From Rhodocyclales bacterium (GTDB taxonomy: Bacteria > Pseudomonadota > Gammaproteobacteria > Burkholderiales > Rhodocyclaceae), in the NCBI GenBank assembly GCA_016183655.1, contig JACPEH010000027.1, forward strand, positions 115,126 through 179,125: a stretch of DNA of 64,000 nt, in the 5' to 3' direction. Made by a program: the position numbers and the translations under genes. This document shows, in pieces, positions 44,872 through 56,764 of the stretch; the first letter of the stretch is position 1; the number at the start of each line of letters is the position of its first letter. The notes under the pieces are model-generated. The model ran no database searches and was not told the DNA's origin. It saw nothing but the letters and a program-made list of their open reading frames with translations.

Positions 44872-47800
44872 ATGCCGCCCCGGACCGCACAGGCGCCCGC
44901 CTCCGCCGCCAGCCCCTGGACCGAAGTCGCCAGGGTCGTCGTCCCCTACCTGATTTTCGCCGGTCTCTGGATCCTCTTTTCCGACCGCTTCGTCGACCAG
45001 CTGACGCCCGACCAGCAGACGCAAACGCAGCTGCAGACGCTGAAAGGCTGGCTGTTCGTCGCCGTCACCGGCGCCCTGCTGGCGATCCTGCTGCATCGCC
45101 TGATCGCCCGCCTGCACGCCGAGCACCGGCTGCTCGCCGACAGCGAATCGCGCATGCGCAGCCTGCTCGACAGCCTGCCCGACATGATCTGGCTGAAGGG
45201 ACCGGAAGGCCGCTACATCGAGATCACGCCGCACGCCGCGCGCCTCTTCGGACTGCCGCCGGACGAAGTGATCGGCCGGACCGACCACGAACTGCTGCCG
45301 CCCCACGTCGCCGACGAGCTGCGCGCCAACGACCTCGCCGCGGTCGAGGCCGGCGGCCCGCGGATCAACGACGAATGGCTGACCTTCCCCGAAGACGGCC
45401 ACCGCGAGCTGGTGCATGTCGTGAAGACGCCGATGTTCGACGACGACGGCCGCCTGCTCGGCGTGCTCGGCATCGGCCACGACATCACCGCCATGTACAC
45501 GGCGCGGCAAGCGGCGACCGAAGCGCTGGCGCGGACCGAGTCGGCCTTCCACGCCAGCCCGGCGGCGATCGCGCTGACCCGCATCGAGGACGGCATCTTC
45601 GTCGAGGTCAACGAAACCTTCATCCGCCTGTTCGGCTGGAGCAACACCGAGCTGCGCGGCTGGACGTCGCGCGACAAGGGTTTCTGGGCGGACGACGAGA
45701 GCCGCCTGGCCTTCCGCCTCGCGCTGGCGGAGAACGGCAGCGTCAGCGACTACGAGACGGTCCTCGTCGACCGCGACGGCAAACCGCATTTCGTCAGCAT
45801 CACCGCCCGGATCATCGACCTCGACGGGGTGCCGCACCAGCTCTCGTTCATCCTCGACATCACGCAGCGGGTCAACGCCGTGATCGAGGTGCACAAGCTA
45901 CAGCAGCGCTTCGCCAAGGCCTTCCACTCGGCGCCGGTCGCCGCCTGCATCACCCGCCTGCACGACGGCAAGCTGATCGAGGTCAACGAGCAGTTCTGCC
46001 GCGAGTACGACTGGCCGCGCCACGAGGCGCTCGGCAAGACCACGGTCGACATCGGGCTGTGGGACAACCGCGCCGACCGCGACACGATGCTCGCCATCAT
46101 CGAGGCGAACGGCCATATCGAGAATTTCGAGAGCATCGGCGTCTCGCGCAACGGCCGCCGGCGCAACATCGGCATTTCCGCGACGGTCGTCGCGCTGGAC
46201 GACGAGCCGCACCTGCTCGTCTACATCGCCGACATCACCGCGGCGCTGCGCGCCCGCCAGCTGGTGGTCGGCCACAACGCCGTCCTCCAGGGCATCGCCG
46301 GCAGCGTGCCGCTGACGCAGACGCTGACGGCGCTGGCCCGCCTCGTCGAAAGCCAGTTCGAAACCACGCTCGCCTCGGTGCTGCTGCTCGACGACGACGG
46401 CGAACACCTGCGGCTCGGCGCCGCGCCTAGCCTGCCGGACGACTACAACGCCGCGATCGACGGCATGGGCATCGGCGAAGGCGTCGGCTCCTGCGGCACG
46501 GCCGCCTTCCGCGGCCAGCCGGTCGACGTCGACGACATCGCCAGCCATCCGTTCTGGGCCGAATTCCGCAACCTGGCAGCCGCCGCCGGCGTCGCCGCCT
46601 GCTGGTCGACGCCGATCCTCGACGCCTCCGGCAAGGTGCTCGGCGCCTTCGCCGTCTATTCCCGCCAGCCCGGCCCGATCCCGGCCGAGCTGCGCGCCCT
46701 GCTCGACACGCTGAGCCAGACCACCGCCATCGCCATCCGCCGCGTCCGCGACGAGGCCGCGCTGCGCGCCAGCGAACAGCGCTGGATCCTCGCCCTCGAC
46801 GCCGCCGGCCACGGCGTCTGGGACTGGAACGCCAGTACCGGCAAGCTGTTCGTCTCCGCCCGGGCCAACACCATGCTCGGCTACGCCGACGGCACCATCG
46901 GCGGCTACTACGAGGATTGGCGCCGCTTCATCCATCCCGACGACCTCGCCCAATGCCGGGAAGCACTGCTCGCCCACATGCGCGGCGAGACCCCGGTCTA
47001 CCGCGACGAGCACCGCGTCCGCTGCCAGGACGGCAGTTGGAAATGGGTCCTCGACCAGGGCATGGTCGTCGAGCGCGACAGCGCCGGCAAGGCGACGCGG
47101 GTCATCGGCACGCATACCGACGTCACCGGCTTCCGCGACACCATCGACATCCTGACGCGGCTGCAGATGGCGGTCGAACAGAGCTCGAACAGCATCGTCA
47201 TCACCGACACCGACGGCGTCATCGAATACGTCAACGCCGCCTTCGTCGCCACCTCCGGCTACGCGCGCGGCGAAGCGATCGGCCGCCAGGCCGGCTTCCT
47301 GAAATCCGGGCTGACGCCGCCGGCGACCTACGCCTCGCTCCGGCAGGCGCTGGCCAACGGCGACAGCTGGCAGGGCGAGTTCATCAACCGGCGCAAGGAC
47401 GGCGAACTGATCGTCTGCCTCGCCAGCATCTCGCCGGTACGCATGTCCGACGGCTCGATCAGCCATTACCTGGCGGTGCAGGAAGACATCACCGAGAAGA
47501 AGCGCATCGCCGACGAACTCGACCAGCACCGCCACCACCTGCAGGAACTGGTCGCCGACCGCACCGCCGAGCTGGAGCAGGCCAACCGGCGCCTGCAGAT
47601 CTCCGACATGCGCCTGAGCGCGATGTTCGAGATGAGCCAGCGCGCCGCCGCGCTCGACGAACGCGAACTGCTGCAGCTGGGCATCGACGAGGCGGTCCGC
47701 CTGACCGGCAGCGGCATCGGCTACCTGCACCTGATGAACGAGGACCAGGAGACGATCCACCTCTTCCTCTGGTCGTCCGGTACCGAGCAGTACTGCGCCA

Positions 47801-49974
47801 ACGTGGACGATGCGCACTACCCGGTCTCCGCAGCCGGCGTCTGGGCCGACACCGTGCGCACCCGGCGGCCGGTGATCCACAACGACTTCCCGGCGCTGAT
47901 CAGCGCCGGCCAGCTGCGCAACGGACTGCCCGACGGCCATGCCCCGCTGCTGCGCCACATGGGCGTGCCGGTCATGGAAGGCCACGATGTCCGGCTGCTG
48001 ATCGGCGTCGGCAACAAGCTCACCGACTACGACGATTCCGACGTGCGCGAACTGCAGCTGATCGGCAACGACCTCTGGCGCATCGTCATGCGCCGCCGCG
48101 CCGAGGCCGCGCTGGCCGAGGCCAAGCGCGCCGCCGAGGACGCCAGCCAGGCCAAGTCGGCCTTCCTCGCCAACATGAGCCACGAGATCCGCACGCCGAT
48201 GAACGCCATCATCGGCCTCACCCATCTCGCGCTGCGCGACGCCGAGCGCCCCTCGCAGCGCGACCGCCTGCAGAAGGTCGGCGCCTCGGCGCAGCACCTG
48301 CTCGGCGTCATCAACGACGTCCTCGACATCTCCAAGATCGAAGCCGGCCGGCTGTCGCTCGAAGCGGTCGACTTTGCGCTGCCGCAGGTCTTCGCCAACG
48401 TCGCCACGCTGGTCGCCGAGCGCATCGCCGAGAAGGGGCTGAAGCTCACCAGCGAGATCGACCCGGCGCTGCCGGCGGCGCTGCGCGGCGACGCGCTGCG
48501 CCTCGGCCAGATCCTGATCAACTTCGTCGGCAACGCGATCAAGTTCACCGAGCGCGGCGGCATCGTCGTCCGCGCCCGGCAGCAGGAAGGCAGCGAGGAC
48601 GGCATCCTCGTGCGCTTCGAGGTCGAAGACACCGGCATCGGCATCGAACCCGAGGCGCAGGCCCGGCTGTTCACCACCTTCGAGCAGGCCGACATCTCGA
48701 CCACGCGCCGTTTCGGCGGCACCGGCCTCGGGCTGGCCATCAGCCGCCACCTGGCCGAGCTGATGGGCGGCACCACCGGCCTGCAGAGCATGCCGGGCGT
48801 CGGCAGCACCTTCTGGTTCACCGCCCGCCTGGCCCGCGGCAACGCCCCCGTCGAGCGCCGGGAACCCCTCCACGCCAGCAGCCGGACGCAAGCGGAAAAA
48901 CAGCTCGCGCGCCACCATGGCGGCGCCCGCATCCTGCTCGTCGAGGACAACCCGATCAACCAGGAAGTGACCATCGACCTGCTGCGCGGCGCCGGTCTCG
49001 ACGCCGACCTCGCCGACAACGGCGCCGAAGGGCTGCGCCGTTGCCGGGAGACGGCTTACGACCTGGTCCTGATGGATATGCAGATGCCGGTCATGGACGG
49101 CCTTGAGGCGACCCGCGCGATCCGCGCCCTGCCGCAGGGAACGATGCCGATCCTGGCACTGACTGCCAACGCCTTCGGCGACGACCGGCGGCGCGCGCTC
49201 GACGCCGGTATGAACGACCACATCGCCAAGCCGGTCGACCCGGCCATCCTCTACGCCGCGCTGCTGCGCTGGCTGCCGAGGAAAGCCACGGCCGCGACCG
49301 CACCGGCGGCGGCGCCGGCAGCACCGGCCAACGACGACGACGCGGCCTTCATGGCCCGCGCGGCGACGATCGACGGCCTCGACACCGAGGTCGGCCTGCG
49401 CTCGGTGCGCGGCCGCACCGCCAGCTACCGGCGGCTGACCCGCCTCTACGCCGAATCGCACGCGACCGACATGGACACGCTGCGCCGGCAGCTTGCCGCC
49501 GGCGAGACGACGAACGCCGGCCGCACCGCCCATTCGCTGAAGGGCGCCGCCGGCACGCTCGGCGCCATGCTGCTGCAACGGACCGCCGGCGAACTCGAAC
49601 GGACGCTGGCCACCGGCACCGACCCGCTGGCGGCAACGGCGCTGATCGACCGCGTCGACTACATCAACCGCACGCTGTGCCGGGCGCTGGCCGCTGCCGA
49701 CGTCGACGAGCGCGAGGCGCCGCCCGCCGCGACCTCGCCCGCGAACCGTGCGGCGGCGGCGGAACTGCTCGCCCGCCTGGAAACGCTGGTCGCCGAGGAC
49801 GACGTGCGCGCCGAGGCGCTGCTGGTCGACTCCCGCGACACGCTGCAACCGGCGATCGGCGAGCACTACGAGCAGCTCGCCCGCGATCTCGCCCACTACG
49901 ACTTCGAAGCCGCGCTGAAGGTGCTGCACGAGGTCCGCGACCGCCAGCATCCGGGGGCCCCGGCCGATGCCTGA
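44872..49974 (+). CDS. Large multi-PAS/GAF hybrid histidine kinase with receiver and Hpt
   Basis: A 1700-residue phosphorelay kinase. Order: two TM segments (about 20-40 and 58-78), three PAS domains (about 90-210, 222-340, 345-460), a GAF domain (about 470-625), two more PAS (about 635-755 and 765-880), a coiled coil, a second GAF (about 925-1075), histidine kinase with His1104 ([15 protein letters not shown]), ATPase (about 1200-1320), receiver (about 1345-1460, [11 protein letters not shown]), and Hpt (about 1520-1600, [10 protein letters not shown]). A further ~65-residue C-terminal module with a DDVRAEALL segment and YDFEAAL motif recurs in the next two kinases. It starts 11 bases after the HD-GYP stop and overlaps the next gene by eight bases. 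Confidence 0.9.
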   Translation: MPPRTAQAPASAASPWTEVARVVVPYLIFAGLWILFSDRFVDQLTPDQQTQTQLQTLKGWLFVAVTGALLAILLHRLIARLHAEHRLLADSESRMRSLLDSLPDMIWLKGPEGRYIEITPHAARLFGLPPDEVIGRTDHELLPPHVADELRANDLAAVEAGGPRINDEWLTFPEDGHRELVHVVKTPMFDDDGRLLGVLGIGHDITAMYTARQAATEALARTESAFHASPAAIALTRIEDGIFVEVNETFIRLFGWSNTELRGWTSRDKGFWADDESRLAFRLALAENGSVSDYETVLVDRDGKPHFVSITARIIDLDGVPHQLSFILDITQRVNAVIEVHKLQQRFAKAFHSAPVAACITRLHDGKLIEVNEQFCREYDWPRHEALGKTTVDIGLWDNRADRDTMLAIIEANGHIENFESIGVSRNGRRRNIGISATVVALDDEPHLLVYIADITAALRARQLVVGHNAVLQGIAGSVPLTQTLTALARLVESQFETTLASVLLLDDDGEHLRLGAAPSLPDDYNAAIDGMGIGEGVGSCGTAAFRGQPVDVDDIASHPFWAEFRNLAAAAGVAACWSTPILDASGKVLGAFAVYSRQPGPIPAELRALLDTLSQTTAIAIRRVRDEAALRASEQRWILALDAAGHGVWDWNASTGKLFVSARANTMLGYADGTIGGYYEDWRRFIHPDDLAQCREALLAHMRGETPVYRDEHRVRCQDGSWKWVLDQGMVVERDSAGKATRVIGTHTDVTGFRDTIDILTRLQMAVEQSSNSIVITDTDGVIEYVNAAFVATSGYARGEAIGRQAGFLKSGLTPPATYASLRQALANGDSWQGEFINRRKDGELIVCLASISPVRMSDGSISHYLAVQEDITEKKRIADELDQHRHHLQELVADRTAELEQANRRLQISDMRLSAMFEMSQRAAALDERELLQLGIDEAVRLTGSGIGYLHLMNEDQETIHLFLWSSGTEQYCANVDDAHYPVSAAGVWADTVRTRRPVIHNDFPALISAGQLRNGLPDGHAPLLRHMGVPVMEGHDVRLLIGVGNKLTDYDDSDVRELQLIGNDLWRIVMRRRAEAALAEAKRAAEDASQAKSAFLANMSHEIRTPMNAIIGLTHLALRDAERPSQRDRLQKVGASAQHLLGVINDVLDISKIEAGRLSLEAVDFALPQVFANVATLVAERIAEKGLKLTSEIDPALPAALRGDALRLGQILINFVGNAIKFTERGGIVVRARQQEGSEDGILVRFEVEDTGIGIEPEAQARLFTTFEQADISTTRRFGGTGLGLAISRHLAELMGGTTGLQSMPGVGSTFWFTARLARGNAPVERREPLHASSRTQAEKQLARHHGGARILLVEDNPINQEVTIDLLRGAGLDADLADNGAEGLRRCRETAYDLVLMDMQMPVMDGLEATRAIRALPQGTMPILALTANAFGDDRRRALDAGMNDHIAKPVDPAILYAALLRWLPRKATAATAPAAAPAAPANDDDAAFMARAATIDGLDTEVGLRSVRGRTASYRRLTRLYAESHATDMDTLRRQLAAGETTNAGRTAHSLKGAAGTLGAMLLQRTAGELERTLATGTDPLAATALIDRVDYINRTLCRALAAADVDEREAPPAATSPANRAAAAELLARLETLVAEDDVRAEALLVDSRDTLQPAIGEHYEQLARDLAHYDFEAALKVLHEVRDRQHPGAPADA

Positions 49975-52900
49975 CCTGTCGCTGAACAACCTGGCGCAGC
50001 GCCAGCGCCTGCTGAAGCAGATCGTCGGCTCCTGCGTGCTGGTGCTGCTCCTCATCGCCGGCGGCGGCACCCTGCTCTACAACGAACAGACGCGCCAGGC
50101 ACGGCAGCAGATCGAAGGCCAGCTGATGTCGATCGCCGAGCTGAAGACCGGCCAGATCGAGCAGTGGCGCAACGAACGCCTGTCGCACGCCAAGGTCCTC
50201 GCCGGCAACATCATCTTCGCGCGCGCGGCCGAGGAGTTCTTCGCCGGCCGCGGGCAGGCCGCCCGCCAGCGCCTGCGCGACTACTTCCTCAGCCTCAAGC
50301 AGCACTACGGCTACGCCAACGTGCTGCTGCTCGACACCGAGGGCCACGTCGCGCTGCGCCTCGAACCCGCGGCCGCGGCGCTGTCGCCGGACATCGTCGA
50401 CCTCGTGCGCGAGGCGATCGAAAAACGCCAGCCGCTGCACGGCAACCTGCACCAGTTCGCCGACGAGCCGGCACCGCACATCGACCTCGTCGCGCCGATC
50501 TTCGTCGGCGCCGACAGCGAAGGCCGGGCGCTCGGCGCCGTGCTGCTGCAGGCCGACCCGAACGGCTTCCTCTACCCGTTGCTGAAATCGTGGCCGACGC
50601 CGACCGACTCCGGCGAGACGCTGCTCGTCGAACGCCGCGGCGACGAGGTCGTCTACCTCAACGACCTCCGCCACGCCGCCGACAGCGCGATGAAGATGCG
50701 CCGGCCGGTGACCGACGACGCCTTGCCGGCGGCGCGCGCGGTGCGCGGCGAGCAGGGCATCATCGACGGGCTGGACCACCGCCGCGTGCCGGTGATCGCC
50801 GCGCTGAAGCCGGTTTCCGACACCTCCTGGCACATGATCGCCAAGATCGACCGCGACGAGGCGCTGGCCACCAGCCAGACCATTTCCTGGCTGATCCTCG
50901 CCCTCACCGTCGGCGGCATGGTCGGCGCCGCCGGTTTCTTCGGCCTGCTCTGGCAGTCGATCGGCAAGCGCCAGTACCAGCAGCTGTTCCGGAGCGAGGC
51001 TGCCAACCGCGAGCTGCGCGAGCGCTTCAGCGTCGCCTTCCACGCCAGCCCGGTCGCCGCGTCGATCACGCGCGCCCGCGACGGCCACTTCATCGACGTC
51101 AACCAGCGCTACGTCGAAGGCTTCGGCTGGACGCGCGAGGAACTGGTCGGCAAGACCTCGGTCGAGGTCGGCCTGTGGGCCAACGGCAGCGGGCGCGAGC
51201 AATGGATTCGCCAGCTCGGCGACGATCCGAACCTGCCGCCGCTGCAGACCCTGTTCCGCCGCCGCAACGGCGAGCTGCGCACGGTCAGCATCTCCGGCGC
51301 GATCGCCAACGTCGAGGGGGAAGCGCTCCTGATCGCCTTCGTCAGCGACCTCACCGACCTGCAGCGCAACGCCAGCGAACTGGAGCAGCACCGCCATCAC
51401 CTGGCGCGCCTGGTCGAGCAGCGCACCGCCGAGCTGGCCCAGGCCAAGGACGAGGCCGAATCGGCGAACCGCGCGAAGAGCGCCTTCCTCGCCAACATGA
51501 GCCACGAGATCCGCACGCCGATGAACGCCATCATCGGCCTCACCCACCTCGCCCGCCTGGAGGCGCAGGAGCCCGAGCAGCAGGAGCGCCTGCGCAAGAT
51601 CAACGCCTCGGCGCAGCACCTGCTCGGGATCATCAACGACATCCTCGACATCTCGAAGATCGAGGCCGACAAGATCACGCTGGAGATCCTCGACTTCGAC
51701 ACCGCGCAGGTGTTCGACAACGTCGTCACGCTGCTCGCCGAGAAGCTGGAGGCGAAGGGCCTGTGGTTCTCGCGCGAGATCGACACGGCGCTGCCGCCGG
51801 TGCTGCGCGGCGACGCGCTGCGGATCGGCCAGGTGCTGGTCAACTACGTCAGCAACGCGCTGAAATTCACCGAGCAGGGCGGCATCGTCATGCGCGCACG
51901 GCTGATCGAGGACGGCGGCGACACGCTGCTGGCGCGCTTCGAGGTCGAGGATACCGGCATCGGCATCGCCGCCGAGGTGCTGCCGCGGCTGTTCCGCGCC
52001 TTCGAACAGGCCGACAGCTCAACCACCCGCCACTTCGGCGGCACCGGCCTCGGGCTGGCAATCAGCGCCCGCCTCGCCCGCCTGATGGGCGGCGACGTCG
52101 GCGTCGCCTCGGCCCCGGGCAAGGGCAGCACCTTCTGGTTCACCGCCCGCCTGCAGCGCGGCCGCGGCGCCGTCGCCCCCCTCGGCGGCAGCAGCCGGCA
52201 GAACCTGGAGAACCTGCTCGGCGTGCATGCCGTCGGCCGCCGCATCCTGCTCGTCGAGGACAACCTGGTCAATCAGGAAGTCGCGCTCGGGCTACTGCGC
52301 AACGTCGGCTTCAGCGTCACCCTCGCCGAGAACGGCAAGCAGGCGCTCGACCGCGTCCTCAGCGAAGACTACGACCTGATCCTGATGGACATGCAGATGC
52401 CGGTGATGGACGGCCTGCAGGCCACCCGCGAGATCCGCGCCCTGCCCGGTCGCCACACCGTGCCGATCCTGGCGATGACCGCCAACGCCTTCGACGAGGA
52501 CCGCCGGCGCTGCGCCGACGCCGGCATGAACGACCACCTGGCGAAGCCCTTCGACCCCGACCAGTTGTACGCGCTGCTGCTGCGCTGGCTGCCCGGGCAC
52601 CGCCGCGGCGAGGCCGCGGCGACGGCACCGCCGCCCCCGCAGGCAGCCGCTGCCGGAGAAGGCAGCGCGCCGCCGCTGCCGAGCTTCCCCGGCCTCGACA
52701 CCCGCCAGGGCATCCGCGGCGTCGGCGGCCGCGCCGAGGTCTACGCGCGCCTGCTCGCCACCTTCGCCGGTCGGCATCAGGACGACCTCGACCATCTGCG
52801 CGAACAACTGGCGGTCGGCAATAGCGAGAGCGCGCGACGGGCTGCGCACAGCCTGAAGGGCGCCGCCGGCGCCCTCGGCCTGACCGCGCTGCACGGGGCC

Positions 52901-53299
52901 ACCGCCCGCCTGGAGCAGGCCATCGGTGCCGGCGAACCCGGCGAGACGCTGGCGGCGCTGCTCGCCACCGCCGACGACCGGCTCGAAGAAGCCTGCGCGG
53001 CGATCCTCGCCGCGCAGCCGGTCAACCACCGCGACCCCGACGCGGAGATCGGCCGCGAGCCCGTCGATCCGGCGCTGCTGCGCGAGGTGCTGGACGAGCT
53101 GGAAACGCTGCTCGCCGGCGACGACCCGCGCGCAGCGACTCGGCTGCACGCGCACACGCCGCTGCTGCGCGGCGCGCTCGGCCGGCGCTTCGCCACGCTG
53201 CGCAGCCAGGTCGCCGATTTCGATTTCGTCGCCGCGCTCGCCACGCTGCGTTCGGCCAGGCAGGCGCATCCGGCGGAGACGGTAGAGGAAGGGCCCTGA
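49967..53299 (+). CDS. Cache-PAS hybrid histidine kinase with receiver and Hpt
   Basis: A 1110-residue phosphorelay kinase. TM1 is about residues 20-38, followed by a periplasmic Cache-like sensor (about 40-300), TM2 (about 306-328), a PAS domain (about 350-465), the kinase with His513 ([15 protein letters not shown]), ATPase (about 600-735), receiver (about 755-875, VEDNLVNQE), Hpt (about 920-1010, [10 protein letters not shown]) and the C-terminal module shared with the flanking kinases (about 1035-1105). It overlaps the upstream kinase gene by eight bases. DNA around the phospho-His codon is identical over 65 bases to the upstream kinase, implying recent duplication or conversion. Confidence 0.92.
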   Translation: MPDLSLNNLAQRQRLLKQIVGSCVLVLLLIAGGGTLLYNEQTRQARQQIEGQLMSIAELKTGQIEQWRNERLSHAKVLAGNIIFARAAEEFFAGRGQAARQRLRDYFLSLKQHYGYANVLLLDTEGHVALRLEPAAAALSPDIVDLVREAIEKRQPLHGNLHQFADEPAPHIDLVAPIFVGADSEGRALGAVLLQADPNGFLYPLLKSWPTPTDSGETLLVERRGDEVVYLNDLRHAADSAMKMRRPVTDDALPAARAVRGEQGIIDGLDHRRVPVIAALKPVSDTSWHMIAKIDRDEALATSQTISWLILALTVGGMVGAAGFFGLLWQSIGKRQYQQLFRSEAANRELRERFSVAFHASPVAASITRARDGHFIDVNQRYVEGFGWTREELVGKTSVEVGLWANGSGREQWIRQLGDDPNLPPLQTLFRRRNGELRTVSISGAIANVEGEALLIAFVSDLTDLQRNASELEQHRHHLARLVEQRTAELAQAKDEAESANRAKSAFLANMSHEIRTPMNAIIGLTHLARLEAQEPEQQERLRKINASAQHLLGIINDILDISKIEADKITLEILDFDTAQVFDNVVTLLAEKLEAKGLWFSREIDTALPPVLRGDALRIGQVLVNYVSNALKFTEQGGIVMRARLIEDGGDTLLARFEVEDTGIGIAAEVLPRLFRAFEQADSSTTRHFGGTGLGLAISARLARLMGGDVGVASAPGKGSTFWFTARLQRGRGAVAPLGGSSRQNLENLLGVHAVGRRILLVEDNLVNQEVALGLLRNVGFSVTLAENGKQALDRVLSEDYDLILMDMQMPVMDGLQATREIRALPGRHTVPILAMTANAFDEDRRRCADAGMNDHLAKPFDPDQLYALLLRWLPGHRRGEAAATAPPPPQAAAAGEGSAPPLPSFPGLDTRQGIRGVGGRAEVYARLLATFAGRHQDDLDHLREQLAVGNSESARRAAHSLKGAAGALGLTALHGATARLEQAIGAGEPGETLAALLATADDRLEEACAAILAAQPVNHRDPDAEIGREPVDPALLREVLDELETLLAGDDPRAATRLHAHTPLLRGALGRRFATLRSQVADFDFVAALATLRSARQAHPAETVEEGP

Positions 53300-53300
53300 C

Positions 53301-54941
53301 ATGCCGCTGATGCAATGGAATGAGCATTTCGCCACCGGTATCGCCATCATCGACGAACAGCACCGCTGGCTGATCGACCTGGTCAACGCCTCGGCGCCGG
53401 TGCTCGCGCTCAACTCCCGGCGTCACCACGAGCAGGCGGACGACCTGCTCGACCAGCTGATGAACTACGCGGCTTTCCATTTCCAGACCGAAGAAGGCCT
53501 GATGCGCGGCTACGCCATCGACGCGCGCCACGAAGCGGAGCACCAGCAGGCGCACGGCGACTTCGTCAGCGCCATCAGCCGCATGCGCGCCGCCTATACC
53601 GCCGGCGAGGCGCCAACCGGCGCTACGCTGCTCACCTTCCTCGCCAACTGGCTGATCTTCCACATCCTCGGCGAGGACCAGGCGCTCGCCCGGCAACTGC
53701 GCGCGATCGACGGCGGCCGGTCGCCCGCCGACGCCTTCGCGCATGCCGAAGGCAGCCGCTGCGACCCGACGCACGAGGCGCTGACGCAGGCGCTGATCGA
53801 CGCCTACACGCTGCTCACCGAACAGAACCGCAACCTGATGGAGAACAACGACGAGCTGGAGCGGCACCGCCACCGGCTGGAGGAACTGGTCAGTGCGCGC
53901 ACCGGCGACCTGGTGCGCGCGCTCGACGCCGCCGAGGCCGCCAACAAGGCGCGCAGCAGCTTCATCGCCAACATGAGCCACGAGATCCGCACGCCGATGA
54001 ACGCCATCGTCGGCATCACTTGGGCGCTCAAGCAGAACACGCAGGACCCGGCGCAGCTGACGCGCCTGCACCAGGTCGGCGAGGCGACGCAGCAGCTGCT
54101 GGCGATCATCAACGACCTGCTCGACATGGCGCGCATCGAATCCGACCGGCTGACGCTGGCGCCGCTCGACTTCGCCCCGGCCAAGGTCCTCCGCGAAGTG
54201 CTCGGCGGCATCGCCGACAAGGCCGCGGCGAAAGGACTGCACGTCACGCTCGACGCCCCCGACCTGCCGCCGCTGCTGCGCGGCGACCCGGTCCGTCTCG
54301 GCCAGATCCTCGCCAACTACGCGAGCAATGCCACCAAATTCACCGAGCGGGGCACGATCGCGATCCGCGCCTTTCCGCTGCCCGGCGGCAACGGCCGGCT
54401 TCGCCTGCGTTTCGAAATCGAGGATACCGGCATCGGCATCGACCCCAACGATCTGCCCCGGCTGTTCGAGCCCTTCGAGCAGGGCGACAGTTCGTCGACG
54501 CGGCGGCACGGCGGCACCGGCCTCGGGCTGGCGATCAGCCGGCGCCTGGCGGAGATGATGGGCGGCCGCACCGGCGCCGACAGCGCGCCGGGCCGGGGCA
54601 GCACCTTCTGGCTGGAACTGCCTTTCGAGCCATTGCCGGCGCCGGCCACGCCCGCCGCCGCGCGGCCGGCGCCGACCACCGTCGGCACGCCGCCTTGCCG
54701 GGCGAGCCGTCGCGAAACGCTGCAGCGGCTCGCCGCGCTGCTGGCCGACGACGACGTGCAGGCGATCGCGCTGTGGCACGAATCCGCGGAGTCGCTCGCC
54801 GGGCTGTTCGACCGCCAGCGGCCGCCGTTCGAAGCGGCGCTGACCGCCTACGATTTCGCCGCCGCGCACGCGCTGCTGATGCAGGTCGCCGACGAGGCCG
54901 ACGAGGCCAACGAACCGGCCGGGAGCGCCGATCAGGCGTAG
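53301..54941 (+). CDS. Hemerythrin-histidine kinase fusion
   Basis: A 546-residue soluble kinase. The N-terminal bacteriohemerythrin domain (1-135) contains all seven expected diiron ligands: His21, His60, Glu64, His81, His85, His121 and Asp126, so it could bind O2 or sense redox or NO. A coiled coil leads to the kinase with His227 ([16 protein letters not shown]) and an ATPase domain (about 310-440, [20 protein letters not shown]). There is no receiver or Hpt, but the C-terminal ~70 residues repeat the module found in the two preceding kinases (LLADDDVQAIALWH, YDFAAAHALL). It begins two bases after the upstream stop. Confidence 0.9.
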   Translation: MPLMQWNEHFATGIAIIDEQHRWLIDLVNASAPVLALNSRRHHEQADDLLDQLMNYAAFHFQTEEGLMRGYAIDARHEAEHQQAHGDFVSAISRMRAAYTAGEAPTGATLLTFLANWLIFHILGEDQALARQLRAIDGGRSPADAFAHAEGSRCDPTHEALTQALIDAYTLLTEQNRNLMENNDELERHRHRLEELVSARTGDLVRALDAAEAANKARSSFIANMSHEIRTPMNAIVGITWALKQNTQDPAQLTRLHQVGEATQQLLAIINDLLDMARIESDRLTLAPLDFAPAKVLREVLGGIADKAAAKGLHVTLDAPDLPPLLRGDPVRLGQILANYASNATKFTERGTIAIRAFPLPGGNGRLRLRFEIEDTGIGIDPNDLPRLFEPFEQGDSSSTRRHGGTGLGLAISRRLAEMMGGRTGADSAPGRGSTFWLELPFEPLPAPATPAAARPAPTTVGTPPCRASRRETLQRLAALLADDDVQAIALWHESAESLAGLFDRQRPPFEAALTAYDFAAAHALLMQVADEADEANEPAGSADQA

Positions 54942-55822
54942 ATGAAGGCCAGCGCCTCGTTGCCGCGGCCGAGGTATTCGAGGCGGTCGAGGCTGGACAG
55001 ACGGGCCATGGCGATGCCCCGGCCGTGCGTGTCGAAGGCGCGCTCCGGGCTGATTTCCAGGTAGCTGCGCCAGTCGAAGCCCGGCCCCGGGTCGCGGATC
55101 ATGAAGCTGATGCCGCCGACGCCGCGCATCATGCTCACTTCGCACGACAGGTGCGCCCGCTCCGGCGCGCCGATGCGCAGCATGATCTCGTCCTGCAACG
55201 TGCCGGCTTCGAGCAGCAGCGTTTTCCGCTGGTAGCCGATCTGCGCCAGGCCGTGCTCGACGGCGTTGAACATCAGCTCGGAGAGCCCGAGCACCGCCTT
55301 GCCCGGGTCTGGGCAGACGTTGGCCAGCAGCGCGGCGACCGAGCGCGCCTCGTCCATCGTGCGGAAGGAGAAGCGCGACTCGCGCATGCACGACAGCGAG
55401 CGGCCGACCATCTGCGCCTCCTGGCGCATCTCCAGGTAGTGGTTGCGGTCGGCAAGCGCGGCGCCGATGATTGCCAGCAGCGTGTCGGCCGAAAACGGCT
55501 TGGTCAGGTAGTAGAAGGCGCCGGCGCGCAGCCCTTCGGCGACCGAGGTGTTGTCGGTCATTGCCGTCTGCATCACCACCGGCGTGTTCTGCGTCGCCGG
55601 TGCCGCCTTCAGGCGGCGCAGGATGTCGAGGCCGTCGCTGTCCGGCAGCTTGCGGTCGAGCAGGATCAGGTCGAAACGGTCGGCGCAGGCGTCGATGATC
55701 CGCCATGCGGCGAGGCCGGTGTTGGCGACGATGACGTCGTAGCCCTCCGCCTCCAGATTCTCCACCAGCCGGGCGCTTTCGACCGGCTCGTCCTCGACCA
55801 CCAGCACGCAGGTTTTCTTCAC
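54932..55822 (-). CDS. Receiver protein with C-terminal anti-sigma-type ATPase domain
   Basis: A 296-residue response regulator. The receiver (1-125) has phospho-acceptor Asp56 (LILLDRKLPDSDG). The C-terminal domain (about 155-295) is an HATPase_c fold of the RsbW/SpoIIAB kind: N-box LGLSELMFNAVEHGL and G-box DPGPGFD with GRGIAMARLS. There is no PP2C phosphatase domain, unlike many such fusions. It converges on the hemerythrin kinase gene and overlaps its end by ten bases on the opposite strand, which could limit simultaneous expression. It probably receives phosphate from a kinase in this cluster. Confidence 0.85.
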   Translation of the reverse strand: MKKTCVLVVEDEPVESARLVENLEAEGYDVIVANTGLAAWRIIDACADRFDLILLDRKLPDSDGLDILRRLKAAPATQNTPVVMQTAMTDNTSVAEGLRAGAFYYLTKPFSADTLLAIIGAALADRNHYLEMRQEAQMVGRSLSCMRESRFSFRTMDEARSVAALLANVCPDPGKAVLGLSELMFNAVEHGLAQIGYQRKTLLLEAGTLQDEIMLRIGAPERAHLSCEVSMMRGVGGISFMIRDPGPGFDWRSYLEISPERAFDTHGRGIAMARLSSLDRLEYLGRGNEALAFIYA

Positions 55823-55836
55823 GCCGGGCCTCTCCT

Positions 55837-56703
55837 TCAGGATGAGGATAGCACCGCCGCCCGTAGCTGCGGCGTCTCCAGGCTGATGCGGCCGAGGGTG
55901 CCGTTGCGGTAGTCGGTGAGCAGCACCGCCGCCGCCTTTTCCAGGTCGAGCTCACCGCCGCTGCCCTTGATCAGGCAGCCGCGCTTCTTCGCCACCGCCT
56001 CCAGCACGCCCGGCGCGTCGATCCCGTCGACGGAGAAGCCATAACGCGCCGTCAGCAGCGCCGGATAATGGGCGAGCAGGAAGGCGGCGAGCCAGGTCGC
56101 CACCTCCTCGTCGATGTAGGCGTTGACGCCGACGGCATGGCTGGCGGCGAGCATCAGCCCGTCGGCCGGGTGCTCGATCTTCGGCCACAGCATGCCCGGA
56201 GTGTCGTACAGCGTCAGCCGCGAGCTGACGTCGATGCGCTGCTGGCTCTTGGTCACCGCCGGCTGGTCGCCGACCGCCGCCACCTTCTTCTTCACCAGCG
56301 CGTTCATCAGCGTCGACTTGCCGACGTTGGGGATGCCCATGATCATCAGCCGCAGCGGCTTCAGCGCGCTGTCGCGGTGCGGCGCGAGCTGCTGGCACAG
56401 CGACGGCACGCGCGCCACCTCGCCCGCCTTCTTGCACGAGATGGCGACGGCCTTGATGCCCGGCTGCGCATTGTAGAAATCGAGCCAGGCCCTGGTCGCC
56501 GCCGGGTCGGCCATGTCCGACTTGTTCAGCAGCTTGAGGAAGGGCCGCTGGCGGAAGGCGCGCAGCTCGTGGATCATCGGGTTGGAGGACGCCGCCGGCA
56601 GGCGCGCATCGACCACCTCGACGACGACGTCGGCGACCGCCAGCGTCTCGGCCGCCTTCTTGCGGGCCTGGGTCATGTGGCCGGGGAACCATTGGATCGA
56701 CAT
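55837..56703 (-). CDS. ylqF: Circularly permuted ribosome-biogenesis GTPase (YlqF/RbgA)
   Basis: A 288-residue GTPase with permuted motif order: G4 NKSD (60-63) precedes G1 GIPNVGKST (about 125-133) and G3 DTPG. The N-terminal [13 protein letters not shown] is the RbgA family signature. RbgA-type proteins act in late assembly of the 50S subunit. The C-terminal RNA-binding helical domain ends in a short tail. It is divergent from yaiI and starts 60 bases from it. Confidence 0.92.
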   Translation of the reverse strand: MSIQWFPGHMTQARKKAAETLAVADVVVEVVDARLPAASSNPMIHELRAFRQRPFLKLLNKSDMADPAATRAWLDFYNAQPGIKAVAISCKKAGEVARVPSLCQQLAPHRDSALKPLRLMIMGIPNVGKSTLMNALVKKKVAAVGDQPAVTKSQQRIDVSSRLTLYDTPGMLWPKIEHPADGLMLAASHAVGVNAYIDEEVATWLAAFLLAHYPALLTARYGFSVDGIDAPGVLEAVAKKRGCLIKGSGGELDLEKAAAVLLTDYRNGTLGRISLETPQLRAAVLSSS

Positions 56704-56764
56704 TTCGGAAGCGTCCCTCTGTTCGTTTGCGTATTATCGCAGGTCGCCAATTACGGAAACCGCC

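Noticed and set aside
45898..50070. 1390-codon open frame antisense to the large hybrid kinase
   Set aside because: Low-complexity Ala/Val/Asp/Arg composition typical of an antisense shadow in GC-rich coding DNA; the plus-strand frame has intact kinase domains.
53022..55955. Long minus-strand frame across the hemerythrin kinase and receiver-ATPase genes
   Set aside because: It mixes shadow sequence of two well-supported genes and carries no recognisable domain.
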